Part shown: positions 27,089 through 37,154 of the stretch, one piece after another
How the letters are laid out: every line of letters begins with the position of its first letter
Numbering within the stretch: the first letter of the stretch is position 1
Origin: Firmicutes bacterium HGW-Firmicutes-15
GTDB taxonomy: Bacteria; Bacillota; Syntrophomonadia; Syntrophomonadales; Syntrophomonadaceae
Assembly: GCA_002840245.1 (NCBI GenBank)
Contig: PHAA01000007.1
Coordinates: 62,001-126,000, forward strand
DNA length: 64,000 bases
Direction: 5' to 3'
The notes under the pieces: generated by a model
Seen by the model: only the letters and a program-made list of their open reading frames with translations
What the model was told of the DNA's origin: nothing
Databases searched by the model: none
Made by a program: the position numbers and the translations under genes

Positions 27089-30000
27089 TCAGATCTGACC
27101 GTATTCATGGCTGGGTGGGTCCAGAGCTATTTCTCGTTTACTTCCCATGCGTGTTTTAAGATCATCCAGCAGGGAATAGATTACCGGGACTACGACCAGG
27201 GTTAAAAAGGTGGAGGTAATCAATCCGCCAATGGTTGCGTATGCCATAGGCGCTCTCATTTCTGATCCGGTTCCCAGCCCGGCTGCGAGGGGTAACATAC
27301 TGAAAATCATAGCCATTGAGGTCATCATAATTGGCCGCAATCTGGTTAATGCTGCCTGCTTCAGGGCATCATCCCTTTCTACTCCCTTTTTCCGAGCCTG
27401 TTTAGTAAAGTCAATTAAGAGGATAGCATTCTTGGTTACCAACCCCATTAGCATAATTATTCCGATCATAGAAACTAGATTTAGTTCGCTGCCCATTATC
27501 AGGAGACCATAAATTGCTCCAATTACTGCCATGGGCAGGGCCAACATGATTGAAAACGGGTCTATGTAGCTCTCGAACTGTGAAGCCAAGATAAAGAAAA
27601 TAAACATTATGCCAATAAATAAGGCCAGTGACATAGAGTTAAAAGTTTCATTCATTCGTTCAGTGTCACCACCTGCATAAAAACGGTAACCAGAAGGCAG
27701 ATTTATTTCATTTTGGACCCTCTGCAAAAAAATCTTATTAAAATCACCTAGGGAAATGCCGTCCAGGTTGCCTGAAAGTACAATTTCCTTATACCGATCA
27801 GACCGACTGATGGTATTAGGAGCGGTGGAAAAGATTGGATCTGCCACCTGCTTTAAGCTAATAGAAGGAATAGGATTGCTCTCAGAACTATAAATGCTAG
27901 AAAGGTAAATGTTGTTTATATCACTGACGTCCTGGCGCTGCTGACCAGCCAGTTGGAGTCTCACATCATAACGGTCTTCCCCCTCTGAAAACTGACTTAC
28001 TACCGTCCCTGTGAATAGCGTACGGATGGTTTGGGCGATCTGGGCGGTACTCACCCCAAGATCAGCGGCTTCCTGGTTTTTAACCACCAGTTTCATCTCC
28101 GGTTTACCGGGCTTGGAACTGCTGCTCACGTCTACAACTCCTGGTATATCTTCTAAAATGCTCTGAGCCTTTTCGGCATAAACTTGCATTTGATCCAGAT
28201 CATATCCCTGGAGTCGGAACTCCCATCCCTTTTCATCAGTTACACCCTGATTAAAAAGCATTGATACTCGGATTCCGGGGATGGTTTTCAGCTTCTGTCG
28301 CATGTCAGCCAGTATCTGCTTAATTGTGCGGTCACGTTCATTTTTGTCATTCATTTTCACATAAATAGTAGCCTGATCTGTTTTAATGGTGGAGTAGATC
28401 TTCATTACTTCCGGGTAGCCGAGCAAACAGTCCTCTACCATGCTGGTAGTATTTCGAGCTGCGCTCAGGTTTAAACCGGAATCAAATTCAACTATCATGG
28501 TGGACTCACCCATATCACTGCTGGGGACAAATCCTGTACCCATAAACGGAATTGCGACAAGACTGCTCGCAAAGAGTATGAGAGCCAAACCCATAGTCAA
28601 CCAGCGTCGGTGCAGAGACCAGGATAAGACTCGTACATATTGATGGGTAAAAATATCAAAACCCTTATTAAACCAGGCCAAAAACCTTCCCAGGGGTCCT
28701 CCGGGCATCATTTCCTCTCTATTTAAATAACGGGAAGATATTAATGGCACCAGAGTAAACGAAACCAAAAGTGATACCAGTATACTAAAAACCACAGTAA
28801 TTCCGAACTGCTTGAAGAACTGGGCTACCTGACCAGTCATCATACCTACTGGCAGAAAGACGGCGATTACCGTAAAAGTTGTGGCAGTAACCGCTAAACC
28901 TATTTCGGTGGTTGCATCTCGTGCAGCATCCAGAGGAGATTTCCCCATTTGCAGGTGGCGGGAGATATTTTCAATTACGACTATAGCGTCGTCAATTAAT
29001 AAACCCACGGAAAGAGATAATGCCATTAATGACATGGTATTAAGAGTGAAACCCATAAAATTCATACATAAAAAGGTGGTTATTATTGAAGTAGGAATAG
29101 CAACTGCACCAATTAAAGTACTACGCCAGTTGCGCAAGAAAAGAAATACCATAAGTACAGCTAAGAGGGTACCCTCAAATATTGTCTGAACCACGTTATT
29201 TACTGCACTCCGAATATTAATCGAATTGTCACGCACAATATCAATCTTTACACCCGGTGGCAGCCCTTTATTTATTTCTGCTATTGACTTCTTAATGGCA
29301 TCTGCGACCACCACTGTGTTTTTGCCGGACTGCTTTACGATGCTTATACCTATAGCCGGTTTTCCCTGGAAAAGCGCTAGACTCTCCGGTTCTTCTGTAC
29401 CGTCAACTATCGTAGCAATGTCTTTAACATAGAGCTGAATCCCAGCACGTCGAGCTACCGGCAGTTGATAAAAATCCTCAACCCTGCGTAGTTCACCGGA
29501 GGTACGCACTGTTATTTTTCGTTCGTCACCGGTAAGGCTCCCTCCGGGAACCTCCATATTTTGACTCTGCAGACTACTTATGACTTCCGGTATGCTCAAG
29601 CTGAAGGAAGCCAGTTTATTCTTATCCAAATCAATTTGGATCTCTCGTTTTTCTTGACCCACTATGTCTACAGTGCCAACACCAGGAATCGTTTCCAGTT
29701 GTTTTTTCACCTTATCATCCACCAGCACGCTCAGTTCTCTAATGGATTGATCCCCGGTAACGGCCAGAGACATTATCGGCGTGGATGAAGGATTGAAACT
29801 GGAAATAATAGGCTCTTCAATATCCTCGGGCAGTTCTCCCCTTATTCCACCCAGCTTATCACGTACATCCTGGGTAGCTACCTGAGCCTTGGTTTCCAGA
29901 GTAAACTCAGCCCAAGTTGTAACTACGCCCTCCTGTATATTGGTGTAGGTATGTTTAACTCCAGATATCTGGCCGATGACCTCTTCCAGTTTTACTGCGA

Positions 30001-30187
30001 CCTTGGTTTCCATCTGTTCGGGGGAGGCTCCAGGTTCGATAATGGTTACTACTACATAGGGAAATTCAATATCCGGCCAGTCATTAATATTTAAGCTGGA
30101 ATAGCTGAGCATACCAAGTATTACTAACGCTAGAATGGATACAGTAACAAAAACCGGCCGTTTCAAGCTGAGATTGGTAAGAAACAT
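27089..30187 (-). CDS. RND efflux transporter, HAE1/AcrB-like
   Basis: A 1032-residue RND pump of normal length: one N-terminal helix, a large extracellular porter region, six central helices, a second porter region and a final helix block. The proton-relay acidic pair is seen in SVGLLIDDAIVVIEN near residue 405, the HAE1 hallmark. It should expel hydrophobic compounds using the proton gradient. The ATG follows GGGGG; the adaptor gene ends three bases upstream. No outer-membrane channel gene is in the window. Confidence 0.95.
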   Translation of the reverse strand: MFLTNLSLKRPVFVTVSILALVILGMLSYSSLNINDWPDIEFPYVVVTIIEPGASPEQMETKVAVKLEEVIGQISGVKHTYTNIQEGVVTTWAEFTLETKAQVATQDVRDKLGGIRGELPEDIEEPIISSFNPSSTPIMSLAVTGDQSIRELSVLVDDKVKKQLETIPGVGTVDIVGQEKREIQIDLDKNKLASFSLSIPEVISSLQSQNMEVPGGSLTGDERKITVRTSGELRRVEDFYQLPVARRAGIQLYVKDIATIVDGTEEPESLALFQGKPAIGISIVKQSGKNTVVVADAIKKSIAEINKGLPPGVKIDIVRDNSINIRSAVNNVVQTIFEGTLLAVLMVFLFLRNWRSTLIGAVAIPTSIITTFLCMNFMGFTLNTMSLMALSLSVGLLIDDAIVVIENISRHLQMGKSPLDAARDATTEIGLAVTATTFTVIAVFLPVGMMTGQVAQFFKQFGITVVFSILVSLLVSFTLVPLISSRYLNREEMMPGGPLGRFLAWFNKGFDIFTHQYVRVLSWSLHRRWLTMGLALILFASSLVAIPFMGTGFVPSSDMGESTMIVEFDSGLNLSAARNTTSMVEDCLLGYPEVMKIYSTIKTDQATIYVKMNDKNERDRTIKQILADMRQKLKTIPGIRVSMLFNQGVTDEKGWEFRLQGYDLDQMQVYAEKAQSILEDIPGVVDVSSSSKPGKPEMKLVVKNQEAADLGVSTAQIAQTIRTLFTGTVVSQFSEGEDRYDVRLQLAGQQRQDVSDINNIYLSSIYSSESNPIPSISLKQVADPIFSTAPNTISRSDRYKEIVLSGNLDGISLGDFNKIFLQRVQNEINLPSGYRFYAGGDTERMNETFNSMSLALFIGIMFIFFILASQFESYIDPFSIMLALPMAVIGAIYGLLIMGSELNLVSMIGIIMLMGLVTKNAILLIDFTKQARKKGVERDDALKQAALTRLRPIMMTSMAMIFSMLPLAAGLGTGSEMRAPMAYATIGGLITSTFLTLVVVPVIYSLLDDLKTRMGSKREIALDPPSHEYGQI

Positions 30188-30190
30188 CTT

Positions 30191-31294
30191 CTATTCCCCC
30201 TGTTCGCTGATAGCTTGAATTCGGTCCTGATCTTTTAGTTTGTTCACATTGCTCACTACTATGGGTTGGCCTTCTTTCAGTCCAGATGTTATTTCTACCA
30301 TCTGGTCCATTATGGAGCCAATCTGAACCTGTTGTCGTTTGACCTGCCCGCCATCAGGACTGAACACATAGTAAAGACCATTCTGACTGGTAAGGGCATC
30401 TCTCGGAACTGTCAGGACATTTTGATCTTCTCCGGTATATATTTTCACCCGAACAAACATACCTGAACGCAAAAGCTGTTCCAGGTTGTCGAGTTTGATC
30501 TTCGCTTGAAAGACGCGGGCTGCTGAACTGGCAGAAGGATTAATAATAGTAAGTGAACCCGAAAATCTGCGGGTACCATAAGCATCTACTGTTACATCTG
30601 CTTTTAATCCCGGTTTAAGAAGAGACAGTTCCTGTTGTTGAATATTTACTAATGCATAGACAGAGGAGATATCCTCAACCGTCATTAGCGGAAGACCAGC
30701 CGAGAGCATTTGGCCCAGGTTAACATTGCGGTTGCTTACTATCCCGCTAATGGGTGCGCAGATAGTGGTGTTATCCAGGGAATTGCGGGCATTGGCTGCT
30801 GCAGCGGCAGCAGCTTCAACATCAGCTTCAGCCACCTTTAAACCCATTTCTATATCCTGTAAATCCTTGTTAGATATTGCTCCGTTTTTATAGAGTTCCT
30901 TGAGGCGCTCAAAATCGGTTTTGGTGGATACCAGCTTTGCTTCCGCCTTTTTAAGATCGGCCTGGGCTGCTGCCAACAAATTGAGGTAATCCTGATTCTC
31001 TATCATAACTAGTGCTTGCCCAGCAGTCACTGCAGTCCCATTCTCGACCAATACCTGGCTGGTACGACCAGCACTTTTAGGACTTATTATGGCAGTTTCA
31101 TGGGCTTCTAACGTACCCGTCAATTGCAGGGCGTTTTCTTTCTTTAATAGGGCGGCTTTCTTAATATTAACGGTCGGAACAGTGTCAGTAATAGTTTGAA
31201 CAGAGGGATGCTTCCATATAGCGCTTGATTTCCAGAGGCCTATAATTACTAAGAAAAGAATCGGTATTAACCACAGTTTCCATTTGCTTTTCAT
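30191..31294 (-). CDS. RND efflux adaptor (membrane fusion protein)
   Basis: A 367-residue HlyD/AcrA-type adaptor with a single N-terminal anchor (9-24), a biotinyl-lipoyl-like domain split around an Ala/Lys-rich coiled-coil hairpin (about 95-175, AAAQADLKKAEAKLV), a beta-barrel domain and a C-terminal membrane-proximal domain. It links the pump to other envelope parts. Its ATG overlaps the tetR stop codon (ATGA), which implies coupling. Confidence 0.93.
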   Translation of the reverse strand: MKSKWKLWLIPILFLVIIGLWKSSAIWKHPSVQTITDTVPTVNIKKAALLKKENALQLTGTLEAHETAIISPKSAGRTSQVLVENGTAVTAGQALVMIENQDYLNLLAAAQADLKKAEAKLVSTKTDFERLKELYKNGAISNKDLQDIEMGLKVAEADVEAAAAAAANARNSLDNTTICAPISGIVSNRNVNLGQMLSAGLPLMTVEDISSVYALVNIQQQELSLLKPGLKADVTVDAYGTRRFSGSLTIINPSASSAARVFQAKIKLDNLEQLLRSGMFVRVKIYTGEDQNVLTVPRDALTSQNGLYYVFSPDGGQVKRQQVQIGSIMDQMVEITSGLKEGQPIVVSNVNKLKDQDRIQAISEQGE

Positions 31295-31866
31295 ACCTTC
31301 TTAACCTCGCAGTCCATATTAATCTTAATCCCGTCATAAATAATGGTTTGAAACATTTCCAAAGCTTGATTAAGGGTCAAATCATGAATTCTCGTAAAAT
31401 TAGAATCAAATATTACTTCAATCGTTCGCTCCCAGACCATTTCAATTAGTGCAGGATGAATATCCGAACGAAATATTCCCTCCTGAATACCCTCTGCTAG
31501 CATTTTTACAACTTCATCCTTGTTAAACTGCTTGAATTTATTAACCTTTTCCCACTCATCAGGAAAATACTGCTGCATTTCAGCTATCAGCCATGGAGGT
31601 ACTTCATCATGTATCGGACATAGTAAAAAGGCATTAAGTTTTTCAAGGACTCCTCCGTCAATTTCTAGTGCTTCCAAATGCTTATCTTTCGCCACTTCCA
31701 GAAAGTAATCAACCACTGTGCTGATTATCTCGCTTTTACCGTTGAAATACTTGTAAACAGTTTTTTTACTTATACCAATATCTGTGGCAATCTCGTCAAT
31801 AGTAAATTTCCTGAATCCATAACGTTGGATCTGTTTCATAGCCGACTCAATAATCCTTTGGTGCAT
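31291..31866 (-). CDS. TetR regulator of the RND efflux operon
   Basis: A 191-residue TetR protein; the HTH is seen as IDEIATDIGISKKTVYKYF. The ATG at 31866 follows GGGGAG at nine bases, and is preferred to a longer frame from 31929. As first gene of the tetR-adaptor-pump operon it most likely represses its own transcription until a pump substrate binds. Confidence 0.88.
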   Translation of the reverse strand: MHQRIIESAMKQIQRYGFRKFTIDEIATDIGISKKTVYKYFNGKSEIISTVVDYFLEVAKDKHLEALEIDGGVLEKLNAFLLCPIHDEVPPWLIAEMQQYFPDEWEKVNKFKQFNKDEVVKMLAEGIQEGIFRSDIHPALIEMVWERTIEVIFDSNFTRIHDLTLNQALEMFQTIIYDGIKINMDCEVKKV

Positions 31867-31883
31867 ATATAAACACTCCCCAC

Positions 31884-31948
31884 GGAAACCTTTTAAGTTT
31901 TTTGAGTTTCCTCGAAATAAGTTTAACAATATATGCCAATGCTGTCAA
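31884..31948 (-). promoter_or_regulatory. Promoter and candidate operator of the efflux operon
   Basis: TTGACA (31943-31948) and TAAACT (31920-31925) are separated by 17 bases on the minus strand. Downstream of the start site an inverted repeat, GGAAAC (31884-31889) and GTTTCC (31906-31911), may bind the TetR protein encoded next. Confidence 0.6.
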
Positions 31949-32010
31949 TATGCTTTAATTCCAGACTATGTATTTGAGAAAAATTTAGTGGAGGTAAATA
32001 GTAAGGTTTA

Positions 32011-33384
32011 TTATTGTGTGACCCTTAACCAGTTAGCATTGATGATTTGTGCCATTAGTTGTTTACCCTCAATATCGAGATGAAGGCCATCAACAGCATA
32101 TTGAGGAGGTAAGTTGTGACTGTCATCGGAAAAATAAGGTTCAATATCAATGTTGTAATGCTGTTCCCGGATAAACGAATTTACTGATGCAAATTCTTCT
32201 TGCCAATTGGGGATTGTATCTTCATTGAAAGCTTTTTTTATGGCCTCTGGAATAATGGGTGGAAGTGTAAGAAAAATAGGTCTAATACCATATAGAATAC
32301 ATTTATCGCGGATGGCAGCAAGTTCTTCAATAACCTGATAAGCTGGTACACCACCACGTAGACTGTTAGTTCCGCCCATGATAATCAGAAATCTAGGTTG
32401 GTATGGAAGCACATCGTTTTCGAAACGATTTAGCATAGTTTCCGATGTATCACCGCTTTTTCCCAAATTAATATTGGGAAAAGCTAAATAGGTTTGAAAG
32501 CTGTATTCAACATTAGCTGGTGAATAGGAAATGGCTCCTCCTCCATGAGTTATACTGTCACCAAGTGTGCCAGCGTAACTCCCGGCTGTAGAAGAAACAG
32601 AAAATTCTTCTGCATCAGAGTATACACCAATGGGTCCACCGGATTCATCAAGTCCTCTCACTCGCCAGTAATAGGTACCAGGAGTACTTAATGCTTCTTC
32701 ATCATAGCAATCAAAACTTCCTCTGATAATTTGATTCCTGAATTGGTACTGAGAAGGCGATAATCCATTGGGGTTTTCAGGAGGATCTGTAGTTAATTCA
32801 ACTTCATAGTCTACGGCACCATAAATAGGGATCCAAGAATATACCGGGTACAGGGGCATGGGCATATTGGCTTGCTTATATCCTGTATTGGATATGGGCT
32901 TTAAGATCTGAGCCAGGGTGTGATCAATATATAGAGGAGTTGCATCGGAAAAGACACCAATAGGATTTCCGTTAAAATCAATTCCGCGTACCCGCCAGTA
33001 TAAGTGATCACCAAGAAAAGTCGATAAGTCGATACTATAACCATTGACAAATACTTCTCGGGAAGCATAGAACTGATAGATAGAGGGAGAGGTATCATTT
33101 GGTTTTTCTGCTGGTGCAGTTAAAAACTCAATTTCATAATAAACGCTTCCAGGGGGAATTGTCCAACGTAATAGTGGAATGTTAGGAGCTGGGGCATCAG
33201 GAGGATATTTAGTGAGTGCCACAGGTTTAAGCTGTGTAATATCAGTAGAGGGTTTCATATCTGATATTGCTGGTGAATCAGAGTAGGTTGGAGTTTTATT
33301 TTTGCTAAAGCCGAGATTATCATTAATTTCAATAGAGTAAATCATTGTTGTTAATATAAATAGGATGATTACGACTCGTCTCAT
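32011..33384 (-). CDS. Exported SGNH/GDSL hydrolase with N-terminal Fn3-like repeats
   Basis: A 457-residue protein with a signal peptide (1-18). Two similar modules of about 95 residues (near 60-155 and 160-255), each with YWRVRGxDxxGxPIGVFSDA-type endings, look like fibronectin-like beta sandwiches. The catalytic domain (about 265-457) has GDSITHGGG, the GGTNSLRGG block and DGLHLD, matching SGNH blocks I, III and V. It is probably an extracellular esterase or deacetylase acting on glycans. ATG at 33384 follows AGGTG by nine bases; a GTG at 33396 is the alternative. Confidence 0.85.
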   Translation of the reverse strand: MRRVVIILFILTTMIYSIEINDNLGFSKNKTPTYSDSPAISDMKPSTDITQLKPVALTKYPPDAPAPNIPLLRWTIPPGSVYYEIEFLTAPAEKPNDTSPSIYQFYASREVFVNGYSIDLSTFLGDHLYWRVRGIDFNGNPIGVFSDATPLYIDHTLAQILKPISNTGYKQANMPMPLYPVYSWIPIYGAVDYEVELTTDPPENPNGLSPSQYQFRNQIIRGSFDCYDEEALSTPGTYYWRVRGLDESGGPIGVYSDAEEFSVSSTAGSYAGTLGDSITHGGGAISYSPANVEYSFQTYLAFPNINLGKSGDTSETMLNRFENDVLPYQPRFLIIMGGTNSLRGGVPAYQVIEELAAIRDKCILYGIRPIFLTLPPIIPEAIKKAFNEDTIPNWQEEFASVNSFIREQHYNIDIEPYFSDDSHNLPPQYAVDGLHLDIEGKQLMAQIINANWLRVTQ

Positions 33385-33437
33385 GAATAAAAACACCTAC
33401 TTGATTATCATCTTTGTACTATATTATCATACTTTAT

Positions 33438-34325
33438 CTATGATTCGTTGATCACTCGCAGCATTGTATCTAAAAATGCTGATGCAGCAATGGACAATTG
33501 CATGTTTTTATTATATGCGATACCAATACTTCTTTTAGGGATGACTGGAAGTGTGGATAATTCAATAAGAGTTCCTTCGGTCAGCTCCGGTTTAACAAAA
33601 TCTTTAATTACAGACGCAATACCCATACCTATCTTAGCAAATTCTATTAAAAATTCCATGTTGCCAAAAACTATTTCAGGAATTATGATTAATCCCCATT
33701 CTTTAAGATGTTTTTCCACATATTCTCTAGTAATATTACCATCTTCCAGAAACATAAATGTCCCAGAGGATACAGTATCTGCATCACCCAAAATATCTAT
33801 ATAGCTTTGGCTCGCCACAAAAATATCCTGAATTTCAGCAAGCTCTATAAAAGCATATTTTGAGCAGTCAAAAGGACGACTTATGATACAAAAGTCGATT
33901 TTTTCGTCATCTAAGAGTTTAAGACTTTCAAATGTGGTTTTACTGGCAACATTCACTTCGATATCGGGATATTCTTTAATGAAATCTTCCAACTTTGGTA
34001 TAAGAAAGTGTTTAAAAAGAGTAGTGCTTACACTCAGGGTGATTTTACCCTTTTCTCGCAATAAGAGCTTTTTCACAAGCTCCTCTCCTTTGCTAAGTTC
34101 AAACATGGCTTTCTCAACGTATTCATAAAAAAGCTTCCCTTCATACGTCAGTTTCACTCCCCTTGAACTTCTTGAAAACAATCTAATGCCAATATGATCT
34201 TCTAACTTCTTTATTGATCTGGATACAGCAGGTTGAGTGATATGAATATTTTTGGCAGCAATAGAGATATTGTTGTAGTTGGCAACTGTATAAAATATTC
34301 TGTATAGTTCTAAAACACCATCCAT
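33438..34325 (-). CDS. LysR-family transcriptional regulator
   Basis: A 295-residue LysR regulator: winged HTH at 1-60 (NISIAAKNIHITQPAVSRSIKKL, seen by its core QPAVSRSIKKLE) and an effector domain from about 90. ATG at 34325 follows GGAGG by seven bases. It is divergent from the trans-aconitate methyltransferase-like gene 100 bases away; LysR proteins often control the divergent neighbour, so that gene is the likely target. Confidence 0.88.
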   Translation of the reverse strand: MDGVLELYRIFYTVANYNNISIAAKNIHITQPAVSRSIKKLEDHIGIRLFSRSSRGVKLTYEGKLFYEYVEKAMFELSKGEELVKKLLLREKGKITLSVSTTLFKHFLIPKLEDFIKEYPDIEVNVASKTTFESLKLLDDEKIDFCIISRPFDCSKYAFIELAEIQDIFVASQSYIDILGDADTVSSGTFMFLEDGNITREYVEKHLKEWGLIIIPEIVFGNMEFLIEFAKIGMGIASVIKDFVKPELTEGTLIELSTLPVIPKRSIGIAYNKNMQLSIAASAFLDTMLRVINES

Positions 34326-34424
34326 TTCATTACCTCCAAACATAGCAATGATGATTAATATGCATTTCTATTATATAACAAATAATGATAAACTAATAAT
34401 ATTAAACGGGAGGAGATGAGTATT

Positions 34425-35198
34425 ATGGCCGACTGGAATCCAACGGAATATTTAATATTTGAAAAGGAAAGAAGCAGACCAGCGGCCGACTTGGTTAAAC
34501 GTATTAATCACAGCAATCCTGGAAGCATAATGGATGTAGGCTGCGGCCCAGGCAACAGCACTAATATTCTATATGACAGATGGAAACAGGCCAGTATCAC
34601 AGGAATTGACAACTCGCCTGCAATGCTGGAAAAAGCGAAAATGATTAATAATTCTATGACTTGGGTACTTTGCGACGTAAGTGGAGATTTATCGCATCTG
34701 GGTAAATTCGATATTATTTTCTCCAACGCGGTTTTTCAATGGATTCCGCAAAATGAAGTATTAATAGCAAAGCTGTTTAAAATGCTAAATCAAAATGGGG
34801 TTTTAGCAGCACAAATACCGTATGTAAAAGAAATGCCAATCCATAAAATTATTATGGATATAGCAAGTAGGCCTAAATGGTCCGAACACTTCAGGCATCT
34901 GTCTACATCGTACAAATTATACTCACCAGAATTTTATTATGATGTTCTTTGTGGTATGACTCAAGATATAGATTTATGGGAAACTAGATATTTTCATATT
35001 ATGAATGGATATGATGATATTTTACAGTGGTTCACAAGTACAGGATTGCGACCTTATTTAGATTGCCTGAGTGATGATATGAAAAAGACGGAATTCACAA
35101 ATGATATTTTAACAGAGATTAGACAGGTTTACACAACCTTTAAGGATGGTAAAATACTATTCCCATTCCACCGTATTTTCTTTACTGCGTATAAATAA
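34425..35198 (+). CDS. tam: Trans-aconitate 2-methyltransferase-like protein
   Basis: A 257-residue class I methyltransferase closely resembling Tam: it starts MADWNPTEYL, has the motif I DVGCGPGNST, and GIDNSPAMLEKAK at strand 2, with FSNAVFQWI later. Tam methylates trans-aconitate, a spontaneous by-product that inhibits aconitase. The ATG at 34425 matches the family N terminus and has GAGGAG nine bases upstream; the ATG at 34416 is too close to it. Divergent from LysR. Confidence 0.85.
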   Translation: MADWNPTEYLIFEKERSRPAADLVKRINHSNPGSIMDVGCGPGNSTNILYDRWKQASITGIDNSPAMLEKAKMINNSMTWVLCDVSGDLSHLGKFDIIFSNAVFQWIPQNEVLIAKLFKMLNQNGVLAAQIPYVKEMPIHKIIMDIASRPKWSEHFRHLSTSYKLYSPEFYYDVLCGMTQDIDLWETRYFHIMNGYDDILQWFTSTGLRPYLDCLSDDMKKTEFTNDILTEIRQVYTTFKDGKILFPFHRIFFTAYK

Positions 35199-35654
35199 AA
35201 TAGGAGGTTTGTCTCAAGTCTACTTTTTATCAGATAGCCCGACCTATATAACCAGCCAATTTGGAATATTCAGAAGCTGTAACCATAATACTTTTCCTAT
35301 TTGCCACCATCGGTCAGGATTATTAATTATCTCTGTTATTTAATATGTTGTTTTTATTGACTATTGTGCATTCTCAGATCTAAGAATGTACAATAATTCA
35401 CTTTAAATCGCAAATGCGGTTGATGTCCTTATTCTCAAGCAGGAGTTTAGGAGTACCTTGTTGGGCAACTTTTATCATGTCACGTCCTACCTTCTTCTCT
35501 ATCCAATGTTTAACAGAATCCTCCCGAACTATGTTTACAACGCCTAATATGTAGCAGGAAATAGGATTTAATTATTGAATAAAGGGATAAAATAGAATTT
35601 GATTAGTTGGTTATTATAAGCAGGAAAATGTAAAAAGCGATCTGGGGGTACAGT
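35199..35654. other. Intergenic region with coding remnants
   Basis: No intact gene. On the minus strand 35398-35571 is an open frame that reads like protein (VVNIVREDSVKHWIEKKVG and PKLLLENKD) but has no start codon; a stop interrupts it upstream. A shorter frame near 35215-35300 is similar in kind. The family is not recognised. The pepT promoter must lie in the last 100 bases. Confidence 0.4.
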
Positions 35655-36902
35655 ATGGGAACATTACTAGATAGATTCTTAAGATATGTCAAAATTGATA
35701 CTCAGTCAAATGAGGATTCGACTACTCATCCTAGTACACATGGACAGATGGAATTGGCCAAGATTCTAGAAACAGAGCTTCAGGAATTAGGCTTAAGTAA
35801 TATCGCCCTAAGTGAAAAGGGATATTTGATGGCCGAACTACCTGCAAATGTAGATAAAAAACTACCTACTATAGGTTTTATAGCCCACCTGGACACTAGC
35901 CCCGATGTATCAGGCAAAGATGTGAAGCCACAGTTATTTCTAGATTATGATGGCAATGATTTAATTCTGAATCAGTCTGAAAACATTGCTTTAAAAATTC
36001 AAGATTATCCTGAACTCAGCAATTATCTCGGCCAAACCATTATTACCTCCGATGGAACTACCCTGCTGGGGGCTGATAATAAGGCAGGAATAGCAGCAAT
36101 CATGACTGCTATAGCTAATTTGATTAATATGCCGGATATAAAACACGGTAAAATAGTTTTAGCTTTTACCCCAGATGAGGAAATAGGCCAGGGTGCCGAT
36201 TTTTTTGATGTAGCTGGCTTTGGAGCAGATTTTGCTTACACAATTGATGGAGGTCCCTTAGGGGAACTTGAATATGAAACCTTTAATGCAGCTATAGCCC
36301 ATATTGGTATTCAAGGTATTAATGTACATCCTGGATCAGCCTATTTGCATATGAAAAACGCTATGTATATTTCCATGGAACTAAATGGTATGCTGCCAAT
36401 TAATGAACGTCCTGAGTATACTCGTGATTATGAAGGTTTTTATCATCTTACCAAATTTGATGGAAGTGTTGAATGGGCTAAAATGGTCTATATAATTAGA
36501 GACCATGATAAGACTAAATTTGAAAAAAAGAAGGCGTATTTAGAGTACTGCGTAGATTTTCTTAATGATAAATATGGTGAATCCACGATTAATCTCAGGA
36601 TGCAAGATCAGTATTATAACATGAAAGAAAAAATTGAACCGGTGTTTCATATAGTCACCTTGGCAGAACAGGCAATGGTTGAGATCGGAATTAATCCGGT
36701 CATAAAACCGGTTCGGGGTGGTACCGATGGTGCTCGCCTTTCCTTCATGGATCTCCCCTGCCCTAACATTTTCACCGGTGGTCATAACTTTCACAGTCGC
36801 TTTGAATTTGTTAGTCTAGAGTCAATGCAAGCGGCTGTAAATGTTATCACAAAGATTATTGAACTTATCGAGGCTAATGATAATCCATATGATCGGGCTT
36901 AA
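35655..36902 (+). CDS. pepT: Peptidase T (tripeptide aminopeptidase)
   Basis: A 415-residue M20B metallopeptidase, normal length. Zinc ligands and catalytic residues are visible as AHLDTSPD near 80, LLGADNKAG near 140 and TPDEEIGQG near 175, with the late GGHNFHSRFE. It removes N-terminal residues from tripeptides in the cytoplasm. GGGGG precedes the ATG. It is a single plus-strand gene between decayed regions. Confidence 0.95.
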   Translation: MGTLLDRFLRYVKIDTQSNEDSTTHPSTHGQMELAKILETELQELGLSNIALSEKGYLMAELPANVDKKLPTIGFIAHLDTSPDVSGKDVKPQLFLDYDGNDLILNQSENIALKIQDYPELSNYLGQTIITSDGTTLLGADNKAGIAAIMTAIANLINMPDIKHGKIVLAFTPDEEIGQGADFFDVAGFGADFAYTIDGGPLGELEYETFNAAIAHIGIQGINVHPGSAYLHMKNAMYISMELNGMLPINERPEYTRDYEGFYHLTKFDGSVEWAKMVYIIRDHDKTKFEKKKAYLEYCVDFLNDKYGESTINLRMQDQYYNMKEKIEPVFHIVTLAEQAMVEIGINPVIKPVRGGTDGARLSFMDLPCPNIFTGGHNFHSRFEFVSLESMQAAVNVITKIIELIEANDNPYDRA

Positions 36903-36947
36903 TTGATATTCTTTATCTATATTTACCACGGTATAGGCGAGTAATAA

Positions 36948-37126
36948 GATCCGCTGATTAGGATGGGTATATCATTTATATCCATACCTATCATTGTTGC
37001 TCATACCGTGTCAAGCGCCAGCGTATCAGTACTGAAGAGTATTTTTCTCGAATTGTACACTTCTCCCGCAGTTGTTCCTTCACCTTGCATACCTGTGATT
37101 CCGTCCATAATATGCAACCAAATTCA
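36948..37126 (-). pseudogene. Fragment of a DUF362 iron-sulfur protein gene
   Basis: The minus frame reads LHIMDGITGMQGEGTTAG, then RKILFSTDTLALDTV, a stop (37001-37003), and in the same frame ATMIGMDINDIPIL. This is the conserved central part of DUF362 proteins (a DGI-x-GMEG-x-GP motif followed by S-x-DP-x-ALD). A stop interrupts it and both ends are missing, so it is a remnant. Confidence 0.6.
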
Positions 37127-37154
37127 CACCAAAAAGACAGAGCGGAATATTAAA

